Part shown: positions 1 through 8,926 of the stretch, piece after piece
Layout: each line of letters opens with the position of its first letter
How positions within the stretch are numbered: the first letter of the stretch is position 1
DNA from: an uncultured Treponema sp.
GTDB taxonomy: Bacteria; Spirochaetota; Spirochaetia; Treponematales; Treponemataceae
NCBI GenBank assembly: GCA_946410085.1
Contig: CAMJZA010000004.1
Span: forward strand, 1-64,000
Direction of reading: 5' to 3'
Length of the DNA stretch: 64,000 nucleotides
Program-made: the position numbers and the translations under genes
Notes under the pieces: model-generated
What the model was told of the DNA's origin: nothing
Databases searched by the model: none
The model's input: only the letters and a program-made list of their open reading frames with translations

Positions 1-709
1 TGCCGTTCAGGTAGCGGTCGGTCAGGAGGCCCTGCGCGAGGGGGCTGAAGATGATGAGGCCCTTGCCTGCCGTCCGTGCCGCTTCCAGCAGGCCGTTCCG
101 TTCGATCGTGCGGTCGAATATGGAATAGCGGTTCTGGTTGATGACGAAGGGGCAGTTGAGTTTTTCCAGGATTGCCGCCGCTTTCTGCATGGTCGGCCCG
201 TCGTAGTTGGAAATGCCGGCGTAGAGGGCCTTGCCGGACTTGACGGCTTGGTCCAGGGCGCCCATCGTCTCTTCGAGGGGGGTGTCGGGGTCCATCCGGT
301 GGTGGTAGAAGATGTCCACGTAGTCCAGCCCCAGGCGCGAGAGGCTCTGGTCCAGGCTTGCGAGCAGGTACTTCCTGCTGCCCCAGTTGCCGTAGGGACC
401 GGGCCACATGTCATAGCCCGCCTTCGTGCTGATGATCAGCTCATCGCGGTAGCCTGCCAGGTCTTCCCGCAGGATGCGGCCGAAGTTCTTTTCGGCGCTG
501 CCCGCCGCGGGCCCGTAGTTGTTTGCAAGGTCAAAGTGCGTTATGCCCGAGTCAAAGGCGGTGCATACGATGTCCTGCATCGTTGCATAGACGCCGCTGT
601 CGCCGAAGTTGTGCCAGAGGCCCAGGGAAACCGCCGGAAGCATGAGGCCGCTCCTGCCGCATCTCCGGTAGGGGATTGAGTCGTATCGTTTTTCTGAGGC
701 TGTGTACAT
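1..709 (-). CDS. aldo/keto reductase (YghZ-like), 3' end outside window
   Basis: Reverse strand reads MYTASEKRYDSIPYRRCGRSGLMLPAVSLGLWHNFGD...DLANNYGPAAGSAEKNFGRIL...STKAGYDMWPGPYG...LDYVDIFYHHRMDPDTPLEETMGAL; typical AKR motifs; frame open to the window edge. Confidence 0.9.
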   Translation of the reverse strand, partial: MYTASEKRYDSIPYRRCGRSGLMLPAVSLGLWHNFGDSGVYATMQDIVCTAFDSGITHFDLANNYGPAAGSAEKNFGRILREDLAGYRDELIISTKAGYDMWPGPYGNWGSRKYLLASLDQSLSRLGLDYVDIFYHHRMDPDTPLEETMGALDQAVKSGKALYAGISNYDGPTMQKAAAILEKLNCPFVINQNRYSIFDRTIERNGLLEAARTAGKGLIIFSPLAQGLLTDRYLNG

Positions 710-748
710 GCCTTGAGTATAAAGGAGGGACGGCGGGCTGTGCAAGGG

Positions 749-827
749 GGCGGCCGCCGGACAGGGGAGGGCCACAGGACTGGTCAAGGGGGGGACGCAT
801 TCGCTTGAGGCGGCCGCCGGACAGGGG
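749..827. repeat. Two 19-bp direct repeats GGCGGCCGCCGGACAGGGG (749-767 and 809-827), each with the palindrome GGCGGCCGCC
   Basis: Exact match of both copies, 60 bp apart, just upstream of the chemosensory promoter. Confidence 0.85.
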
Positions 828-856
828 CCGGAGCAGTCGGGGCGGCGATTTTACGC

Positions 857-884
857 TTGCATTTTTGCTATTTTATGCTACAAT
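857..884 (+). promoter_or_regulatory. Predicted sigma70 promoter of chemosensory operon: TTGCAT-N16-TACAAT
   Basis: -35 at 857-862, -10 at 879-884, start codon at 894. Confidence 0.6.
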
Positions 885-893
885 AAAGGAATT

Positions 894-2453
894 ATGGAAC
901 GGATTGGGTCAGACAGGGAGCTTCCTGACGGGAATGCCTTTCGCTTTTTCGTTATGCTTATTTTCCCCTCGACCTACTTCGGGGTCTTCTTTCTCCGGGT
1001 GTTCCATTACGGCTTCATCTATCAGCGGCCGTCTGCAATCATTTTTGAGTGCATTCCGACCGTCAGCATAACCTTCTTCCTTATACTGGGCTGCATTCTG
1101 GTGGAACGGCCCATCCTCCGCCGCTTCGAGGCGGTTATTGCCAGGGGGCGGAAGGACCGGTCCTCGCTGACGGAAGCGGACATTGCCGACTGCATGACCT
1201 GCTACCGGAAGTTCGATGTTGCCATCGCGGCGGGGGACGCAATCGGCTTCCTGCTGGGGGCGGGGTCCACGGCAATCATTGAAGCCGCCAAGGGGCTGGC
1301 CCCCTTTGATCCGCTTACCTTTTGCCTTATAGAACTGCAGAGCGTGGGCGTCGGTTTCCTGTGCTATACGATAAACGTGTTCCTCGTAAAAAAGCTGCTC
1401 ATGACGCGCCTGATGCGCGGAGTCGGGATTACCGTCAGCGACAACCTCTCCCGGACCCTCAACATCTCCGTCATAACCTGTATATACCTGTCCGTCATGA
1501 ATATGGCGACCGTGCCCTACGGCCTGCTCAAGAATCCCCCGGAAGACGGCTTTTCCCGCTTTGTGCTCTACTTTGTCATCGGGGCGGCCCTGAACTTCCT
1601 CGTGTGCTCTGCTGCCTTCTCCCTCCTCATCAAGCGGATTCAGAGCACGGAACAGAAGATAAGCAGGGATCTGTTCAAGGAGACCCAGAGCCTTGCCGTT
1701 GCAACCAAGGAGTCGGATGCGGCGAGCCATGACCAGTCGGCTGCCGTCAAGGAAATTGTCGCGACGATGCAGGATTCCACGGAACTTGCGGGCAACATCA
1801 GCGAGAAGGTCCGGCAGGTGACCGGCCTTGCGGAAAAGTCCCGCGATGCGGTCATGTCGGGCAGGGAGGCCCTGCAGAATAATGTGGACGAGCTGCTCAG
1901 GATAAAGGAGATGAACAAGCTCACGATAGAGGGGATCCGGGAGCTGAACAAGAAGATAGCCGGCATCTGGGATGTGGTGTCCATCATCAACGTCGTTGCC
2001 GACCAGACCAAGATCATCGCATTCAACGCGGAACTGGAGGCGAGTTCCTCCGGCGAGGCGGGCAAGAACTTCCACATTGTTGCGACGGAAATCCGCCGTC
2101 TGTCCGATAATATTATTGATAGTATCAGGGAAATAAAGGACTGCATTGACGAAATACAGAAGGCTTCCGACACGCTCATACTGGACAGCGAGAAGGGGAC
2201 GAGCCAGATTGATTCCGGCTACATGAGTGCGAAGAGCCTGGAAAGCGGCTTTGAGAGCATCATGCAGTCTTCGGAGGATACGGCGGGCAGTACCCGCGAG
2301 ATACTGGAATACGTCAGCCAGCTTTCGGGGTCGAGCGAGCAGATACTGCTTACGCTCAGGCAGATTGCGGACGGCATAGAGAATTTTTCAAGTTTTACGG
2401 CGAACATTTCCTCTTCGTCAGAAAACGTACGGCAGATAGCAAGCCTGTTATAA
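894..2453 (+). CDS. Methyl-accepting chemotaxis protein, multi-pass membrane N-terminus, atypical signalling tip
   Basis: Several hydrophobic segments, then VADQTKIIAFNAELEASSSGEAGKNFHIVATEIRRL hairpin region. Confidence 0.9.
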   Translation: MERIGSDRELPDGNAFRFFVMLIFPSTYFGVFFLRVFHYGFIYQRPSAIIFECIPTVSITFFLILGCILVERPILRRFEAVIARGRKDRSSLTEADIADCMTCYRKFDVAIAAGDAIGFLLGAGSTAIIEAAKGLAPFDPLTFCLIELQSVGVGFLCYTINVFLVKKLLMTRLMRGVGITVSDNLSRTLNISVITCIYLSVMNMATVPYGLLKNPPEDGFSRFVLYFVIGAALNFLVCSAAFSLLIKRIQSTEQKISRDLFKETQSLAVATKESDAASHDQSAAVKEIVATMQDSTELAGNISEKVRQVTGLAEKSRDAVMSGREALQNNVDELLRIKEMNKLTIEGIRELNKKIAGIWDVVSIINVVADQTKIIAFNAELEASSSGEAGKNFHIVATEIRRLSDNIIDSIREIKDCIDEIQKASDTLILDSEKGTSQIDSGYMSAKSLESGFESIMQSSEDTAGSTREILEYVSQLSGSSEQILLTLRQIADGIENFSSFTANISSSSENVRQIASLL

Positions 2454-2465
2454 TGGGAGCAGAGA

Positions 2466-5330
2466 ATGAAAAGTGAGGTGACCATGGCTGCGGAAGCAGG
2501 TAAGGAAGCGGACTCTGAAGGGGTAGTGACGTCAGCAGACGGCATGACGAAGCAGGAGTTTTTCCGCGCGTTCAGGGAAATTCCCAAGGCGGAGCTGCAC
2601 CTGCATCTGGAGGCGGTCATCAGCAAGGCCACCATCCGCAAGTTCTACATGCGCCGCTACCCCGGTTTGAACGAAGCCGAGGCAGACCTGGAAATTGCCA
2701 AAATCTTTAACTATTCGGACCTCAACGGCTTTATCCGGGCCTATCTGGCGGTGCAGGACCTCTACGACAGCGAGGACGACTTTGACTGCGTGTTTGCAGA
2801 CCTCAAGGACTACCTTGTCCGCAACGGGGTCTCCTACGCAGAGGTCTTTACGGCGCCGAGTGCTTTCATCAAGAAGGGCTTTGACTTCGGCAAGATGGTG
2901 GACATCTACCGCCGGAACATTCAGAAGATAAAGGCCGAGACCGGCAGGACGATCCGCATCCTCATCGATGTGTCCCGGACCTTCGGTATGGAGAACGCAC
3001 AGAAGAACCTGCAGCTTCTGCTTGCCTACCGGATTCCCGAAATCATCGGAATCGGTCTGGGCGGTTCGGAGGAAAAGGGACCCGCCAAGCTCTTCGGCAA
3101 GGTGTTTGAAAAGGCCCGGGAGAACAGCCTGTACACGGTCGCCCATGCAGGCGAGGACGTGGGGCCTGAGTCCGTCTGGGATGCAATCGACATCCTGCAT
3201 TCCGACCGGATCGGGCACGGCATTGCTTCCATGCACGACGAAAAGCTCATGAAGACCCTTGCCGAACGCAAGATTCCGCTGGAAGTAAGCCCGACGAGCA
3301 ATGTCTTTACCCGCAAGTTCGTGACCAAGCTGTCCGAGCATCCGATGAAGACCTTCTTTGACAAGGGCATCATCGTGACGCTGAACTCGGATGACCCCCT
3401 CTTCTTCGGTGTGGAGCTGCTGGACGAGTACTGGAACGCCTACACGCAGATGGGCTTCTCCCTGAACGAGCTCAAGCAGCTCATCAGGAATTCCTTCTCC
3501 GCTTCTTTCCTTGCCGAGGACCTCAAGGGTTCCTTCCTGGAGTCCGTGGAGACGGTCTGGGAAGGGCTTGCCCTGGAGCATAAAAAAAAAAGGACTTTTG
3601 AATTAGGCGCCGTCAAGCGCGCCATGCTGACCATCGGCGCGCCGGTTGCCGTCTTCTTCGTGCTCACGACGATAATCGCGGCGGAGCTGGTTTCCGGCTT
3701 TACCCGGAAGCAGACCTACGGGCTCATGGAGGAGCAGACGCAGGAGTGCGTCCTTAAGCTGGAAAAAGAGCTCGTTGCCCCGATGAAGATGACCGAGGCG
3801 ATTGCCTGGTTCTTTAAGGACGGCTTTTCCGATGACGATGAGGCAAACCGGAACGTCTTCGTCAAGATGTCCATGGCATATCCCAACCTGCCGGGCTTTT
3901 ACTGCGGGCTGACGAGCAAAAAGACCTACAGTTCGACCAACCTCGTCCTGCCCGACAGCTACGACCCCACGAGCCGGGGCTGGTACAGGGGGGCGGTCGA
4001 GCAGGGCGGCAGGATGTACTATTCCGACGTCTACCCTGACTCGCAGACGAACGAGCTGGTCATAACCCTGTCGCAGGCGGTCTACAAGTCGGGACGGCTC
4101 GACGGGGTCGTTGCCTTTGACTATACGCTGACGGAACTGCTGAACATACTGGCGGACAGCAAGGCTGACGCGGGCGATGAGTCCTTCATCCTTTCCCCGG
4201 AAGGGAAGTTTTTCATGCACGAGTCATATACCCCTGATGACAGCATGCTGGAGGTGGAAGGCGGTGCCTACCGGGACATCGCAGAAAAGATCCTGGCGGC
4301 AAAGAACGGCTTTGTCGAAGGGAAGTTCGGCAGCAGCAGGTACGTGTTCCGGGTTGCCGTCATGCCGACGACCGGCTGGTACTACGTGCTCGGCAAGCCG
4401 CTCAGCAGCGTCAACGCCTTTTCCAATAAGATGCGGCGCATCCTTTCCTTTGCCTTTTTCATCCTCTTTGTCATCATCATGACGATTACGACGCTCATCA
4501 TGAGCCGCATGCGGGCCAAGGAGCGGGGAGCGAGCGAACGGCTGCGGGATGAAACCCACAAGCTTGCCGACTCGTCCAAGCAGAACGCGGCGACCGCCCA
4601 GGACCAGTCCGCGGCAGTCAAGGAAATCGTCGCGACGATGGAAGACAACACTGCCCTGTCGGAGTCCATCTCCCGTAAGATACAGGACGTTTCCAGCGTG
4701 GCAAAGAAGACTTCCGGCGACGTTGCCGAGGGCGTGTCCTATCTGGAAGAAAACGTCCGCCACCTGCGCGAGATTTCCGCCGCAAACCGGTCGACCATCG
4801 AAGGCATAAAGGATCTGGGCGACAAGATAGAGAACATCTGGAACATCGTCACGCTCATCAACTCGGTCGCCGACCAGGCGAAGATCATCGCCTTCAATGC
4901 GGAGCTTGAGGCGTCTGCTGCAGGCGATGCGGGCAAGAACTTCCATATCGTCGCAAGCGAGATCCGCCGTCTTGCCAACGGCATCATCGACGGAACCAGG
5001 GAGATCAAGGAGCAGATCGGGGAAATCCAGCAGAGCTCCGATACCCTCATTCTGGCGAGCGAGAGCGGTACCGAGAAGATACAGCAGGGCGTGGACAACG
5101 CCAAGAGCCTTGAACTGCGCTTCGGCAGCATCAAGAACGCTTCGGAAATAACGGCGGACAGCGCGGGAGACATCACGACGATCGTCCAGCAGCAGACTGC
5201 CGCAAGCGAGCAGATGCTGATCACCCTCAAGCAGATAGCGTCCGGGGTCGAAAGCTTCAGCGGGGCGACCGAACGGATTTCCGTTGCGTCGCAGAATCTG
5301 CAGGGCATTGCGGAGGAACTTGCACGATGA
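2466..5330 (+). CDS. Adenosine deaminase - TM - dCache - TM - MCP fusion chemoreceptor
   Basis: N-term ADA motifs (KAELHLHLEA, AHAGEDVGPESVWDAID, DRIGHGI, VTLNSDDPLFF); dCache-like region (DPTSRGWYRGAVEQGGRMYYSDVY); C-term ADQAKIIAFNAELEASAAGDAGKNFHIVASEIRRL. Confidence 0.88.
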   Translation: MKSEVTMAAEAGKEADSEGVVTSADGMTKQEFFRAFREIPKAELHLHLEAVISKATIRKFYMRRYPGLNEAEADLEIAKIFNYSDLNGFIRAYLAVQDLYDSEDDFDCVFADLKDYLVRNGVSYAEVFTAPSAFIKKGFDFGKMVDIYRRNIQKIKAETGRTIRILIDVSRTFGMENAQKNLQLLLAYRIPEIIGIGLGGSEEKGPAKLFGKVFEKARENSLYTVAHAGEDVGPESVWDAIDILHSDRIGHGIASMHDEKLMKTLAERKIPLEVSPTSNVFTRKFVTKLSEHPMKTFFDKGIIVTLNSDDPLFFGVELLDEYWNAYTQMGFSLNELKQLIRNSFSASFLAEDLKGSFLESVETVWEGLALEHKKKRTFELGAVKRAMLTIGAPVAVFFVLTTIIAAELVSGFTRKQTYGLMEEQTQECVLKLEKELVAPMKMTEAIAWFFKDGFSDDDEANRNVFVKMSMAYPNLPGFYCGLTSKKTYSSTNLVLPDSYDPTSRGWYRGAVEQGGRMYYSDVYPDSQTNELVITLSQAVYKSGRLDGVVAFDYTLTELLNILADSKADAGDESFILSPEGKFFMHESYTPDDSMLEVEGGAYRDIAEKILAAKNGFVEGKFGSSRYVFRVAVMPTTGWYYVLGKPLSSVNAFSNKMRRILSFAFFILFVIIMTITTLIMSRMRAKERGASERLRDETHKLADSSKQNAATAQDQSAAVKEIVATMEDNTALSESISRKIQDVSSVAKKTSGDVAEGVSYLEENVRHLREISAANRSTIEGIKDLGDKIENIWNIVTLINSVADQAKIIAFNAELEASAAGDAGKNFHIVASEIRRLANGIIDGTREIKEQIGEIQQSSDTLILASESGTEKIQQGVDNAKSLELRFGSIKNASEITADSAGDITTIVQQQTAASEQMLITLKQIASGVESFSGATERISVASQNLQGIAEELAR

Positions 5331-7081
5331 ACAGTCAGGACAGCAAACGGCAGCGCAACAACAGAAAGCTCTTTCTCGGAGTCTTCCTCCCCCTCCTTGC
5401 GGTAACCTTCGTCGCCTGTACGGCTTTTGCCGTGCTTGCCCTGCGGATTACGAACCGCTATGTTTCCGCAGAGACTGCCCGCATTACGGGGCAGCTTGCC
5501 GACAGCATTGAGATGAAGTTCGTTCCGGCCGTCACCAACGTCGAGGACTTTGCGGTGACGGCCGCATATACTGATGACGGAGAGATCCTGAACATGGTCA
5601 TCCACATGATGGGGACTTCCATTCCCTATGCGCGGGGCATTTACTACGGAACGGGAACTTCCCGGCGGAACGGGGGCGTGTTCTATGACAGCGCAAACTG
5701 GGTGCCGCCCGAGGACTGGGATCCCTCGCAGCGCGGCTGGTATAAGGAAGCCATTGCCTGCAGGGGCGGGATAGCCTATTCGGTTCCCTACGTGGACGCG
5801 GACACGGGCCGCCTGTGTGTGGGCATTTCCCGGCATATCGTCGGGCCTTCCGGGGCGGTTACCGGGGTTGTCAGCGTGGACATCCTGCTGAACAGGCTGA
5901 CAGCGCTGATTGACGAAACAACCCCTCCTTCGGCGGGGGGCCGCATCTACATCGTGAACAATGACGGCACCTATCTGACCAATCCCGATATGTCCAGGAT
6001 AATGACCGCCAACTACTTTGACGAGTCGCCCATTCCCGTCAAGGCGGGGGACTATCTGAAAGCGGACGGGTCGGCATTTCAGGACAAGAGCCGCTACTAT
6101 GCCGCCAGCAAGATAGGCGAATCCCCCTGGTATGTCGTTGTGGAAGGTCCGCTTGCCGACTTTACCGGCCGGATCAAGCGGATCGTCTATATCTTTGAGT
6201 TTGCCCTCGTCGTCTTCTGCATTGTCTGTTCGCTCCTGAACCTGCGGAACTTCAAGGCGATGCGCCGGGGCGAACGGGAGACCGGCGAGCAGATTCTTGC
6301 CGAAACGCAGAACCTTGCGGTTGCCGCAAGGCAGAATGCCGCAACGGGTCAGGAGCAGAGCGCATCCATAAAGGAAATCGTCGCGACGATGGAAGACAAT
6401 AACGCCCTTGCGGAGAACATTTCGGTCAAGATACAGGACGTGGCCGGTGTCGCGGAAAAGACGAGCGGGGACGTTGCGGACGGGGTGAGTCACCTGGAGA
6501 AGAACGTTGCCCAGCTGCACGAGATTGCTGCCGCCAATCAGGATACGATAGACGGCATCAAGGTCCTGGGCGACAGGATAAACAACATCTGGGACATCGT
6601 GACCCTCATCAACTCGGTCGCAGACCAGGCGAAGATCATCGCCTTCAATGCGGAACTTGAGGCGTCGAGTGCAGGCGAGGCGGGCAAGAGCTTCCACATC
6701 GTCGCGACGGAAATCCGTCGCCTTGCCGACGGCATCATCGACGGCACGAAAGAGATCAAGGAGAAGATAAACGAGATCCAGCAGTCGTCCGACCGGCTCA
6801 TCATTGCGAGCGAGAGCGGGACGGAAAAGATACGCGAGGGCGTGGAGAACGCCAATGCCCTGGCGGAACGTTTCTTGAGCATACGGCATTCCTCGGAGAT
6901 GACGGCGGGCAGCGCGGGTGACATTACGTCGATCATCCGCCAGCAGGCGGCCTCGAGCGAGCAGATTCTTGCGACCCTCAGGCAGTTGGCGGCGGGCGTG
7001 GAAAGTTTTACCTCCGCGACGGAAGGCATCTCTGCTGCCTCGGAGAAGCTCAAGGACATAGCGGGACGGTTTGAAGGCTAG
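5327..7081 (+). CDS. Methyl-accepting chemotaxis protein, dCache, HAMP-less, atypical tip
   Basis: TM-dCache (WDPSQRGWYKEA)-TM-MCP domain (ADQAKIIAFNAELEASSAGEAGKSFHIVATEIRRL); start overlaps upstream stop. Confidence 0.9.
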   Translation: MNSQDSKRQRNNRKLFLGVFLPLLAVTFVACTAFAVLALRITNRYVSAETARITGQLADSIEMKFVPAVTNVEDFAVTAAYTDDGEILNMVIHMMGTSIPYARGIYYGTGTSRRNGGVFYDSANWVPPEDWDPSQRGWYKEAIACRGGIAYSVPYVDADTGRLCVGISRHIVGPSGAVTGVVSVDILLNRLTALIDETTPPSAGGRIYIVNNDGTYLTNPDMSRIMTANYFDESPIPVKAGDYLKADGSAFQDKSRYYAASKIGESPWYVVVEGPLADFTGRIKRIVYIFEFALVVFCIVCSLLNLRNFKAMRRGERETGEQILAETQNLAVAARQNAATGQEQSASIKEIVATMEDNNALAENISVKIQDVAGVAEKTSGDVADGVSHLEKNVAQLHEIAAANQDTIDGIKVLGDRINNIWDIVTLINSVADQAKIIAFNAELEASSAGEAGKSFHIVATEIRRLADGIIDGTKEIKEKINEIQQSSDRLIIASESGTEKIREGVENANALAERFLSIRHSSEMTAGSAGDITSIIRQQAASSEQILATLRQLAAGVESFTSATEGISAASEKLKDIAGRFEG

Positions 7082-7141
7082 CCTGCGGCGGCAGGCGAAG
7101 ACAGGCGAAGTGCAGGTGCAGTATAGAAGGAATCCAACTGT

Positions 7142-8914
7142 ATGAAGTTTACGGGTATGAAGGGTGTTTTTGGGAGAACGGACACGAGGAATGACTCAAA
7201 GATGCTCCGCCGGATTACGGCGATTATTGTCGGATCAATGACGTTCGGCATGCTGAGCGTCGTTACGCTGTCCATCATCGTGTTCAGCATCTGTTACATG
7301 CGGAACACGCAGAATTTGATCGTCCATACGGCCAATGGGGCGATGGGCATCATGAACGACTGGGCCCTGACGCTCAAGAGCCTGACTTCTTCCGCCGCCG
7401 TCCGCCCCGACCTGGTGCAGGCCGTGCGCGAGGGGGACCGGACGCAGCTGGAGGAGATCATATCATCCTTTTCGGATTCCTCCGATGTGGAACTCTTTGC
7501 ATTTACGGACCGGAACGGAGTCGTCCTGCCGGGCGGAGGCTACAGCATCGATGCAGGTACGGACATCCGGGAGCATACGGGTGTGGCGGACGCGCTGGCG
7601 GGCCGCGAGGGGCTGACCTATGAGCCGCTGGGAGACATGGGCTATGCCGTGGCCTATTCCTTTCCTGTCCGCGATTCCGACGGCAGCCTGCTGGGGGCGG
7701 CGGTTTCTGCCTATGACCTGACGACCGGTTCCTTCGTGGAGCTCATGAAAGACGGCTTTGACGTGGAATGTACGGTGTTCCACGGCGGCGAACGCATGGA
7801 AACGACGCTTGCCGTGGGAGCCGGCAGCAGGCTGGACAATACGGCCATCCTGCATGAGGTGCTGGACGAGCATAATATCTTTGTCGGCCGGAACAGGGTT
7901 GACGGCATAGCCTACCTGTCCGTGTACGAGCCGCTCAAGTCGGACCGCGGGGATGTGACCGGCATGCTGTTCATTGCGAAGAATCTTTCCGAAGTGTACG
8001 GCATTTCAAACCGGGTAATCCTCTTTGTCGTTCCCTACACCCTGCTGATGGTCATCGTTTCCGGCCTCGTCATCTCGTTTGCGATGAACAGGATGAGCAG
8101 GCGCGAGCGTTCGGTGAGCGAATCGCTGTTTTCCGAGACTGAAAAGCTTGCTGCCTCCGCCAAGCAGAACGCAGCGACTGCCCAGGACCAGACAGCCTCG
8201 GTCAAGGAAATCGTTGCGACGATGGAAGACAACAACGAGCTTTCGGAGAATATATCCCAGAAGATCAAGGACGTGTCCGGCGTGGCGGAAAAGACGAGCG
8301 GGGACGTCTCCGAAGGAGTGTCCTATCTGGCGGCGAATGTCCGCCAGCTGCACGAGATTGCCGCCGCCAACCAGAACACGATAGACGGCATTAAGTCGCT
8401 CGGCGACAAGATAAGCAACATCTGGGACATCGTAACGCTGATCAACTCGGTCGCAGACCAGGCGAAAATCATCGCCTTCAATGCGGAACTTGAGGCGTCG
8501 AGCGCGGGTGAGGCGGGCAAGAACTTCCACATCGTTGCAACGGAAATCCGCCGCCTTGCCGACGGCATCATCGACGGTACGAAAGAGATCAAGGAGAAGA
8601 TAAACGAGATCCAGCAGTCGTCCGACCGGCTCATCATTGCGAGTGAGAGCGGGACGGAAAAGATAAATGAGGGCGTAGCGGGTGCAATGGGCCTGTCCGA
8701 GCGCTTCGAGCGCATCAAGAATGCCTCGGAGGTGACGGCGACGAGCGCGGGTGCCATAACGACGATTATCCAGCAGCAGGCCGCCTCGAGTGAGCAGATG
8801 CTGCAGACCCTCAGGCAGATAGCGGGCGGAGTGGAAAGCTTCAGCGTGGCGACCGAAGCAATTTCCGTTGCATCGCAGAAGCTGCAGCTCATTGCAGAGG
8901 AACTTGCAACATAA
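7142..8914 (+). CDS. Methyl-accepting chemotaxis protein, Cache-type sensor, atypical tip
   Basis: TM-periplasmic-TM-MCP; same hairpin as neighbours. Confidence 0.9.
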   Translation: MKFTGMKGVFGRTDTRNDSKMLRRITAIIVGSMTFGMLSVVTLSIIVFSICYMRNTQNLIVHTANGAMGIMNDWALTLKSLTSSAAVRPDLVQAVREGDRTQLEEIISSFSDSSDVELFAFTDRNGVVLPGGGYSIDAGTDIREHTGVADALAGREGLTYEPLGDMGYAVAYSFPVRDSDGSLLGAAVSAYDLTTGSFVELMKDGFDVECTVFHGGERMETTLAVGAGSRLDNTAILHEVLDEHNIFVGRNRVDGIAYLSVYEPLKSDRGDVTGMLFIAKNLSEVYGISNRVILFVVPYTLLMVIVSGLVISFAMNRMSRRERSVSESLFSETEKLAASAKQNAATAQDQTASVKEIVATMEDNNELSENISQKIKDVSGVAEKTSGDVSEGVSYLAANVRQLHEIAAANQNTIDGIKSLGDKISNIWDIVTLINSVADQAKIIAFNAELEASSAGEAGKNFHIVATEIRRLADGIIDGTKEIKEKINEIQQSSDRLIIASESGTEKINEGVAGAMGLSERFERIKNASEVTATSAGAITTIIQQQAASSEQMLQTLRQIAGGVESFSVATEAISVASQKLQLIAEELAT

Positions 8915-8926
8915 GCGGCCCGCTTT

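Noticed and set aside
4739-6889. 716-aa minus-strand ORF opposite MCP genes
   Set aside because: Same antisense effect; repeats of the MCP coding sequence read backwards
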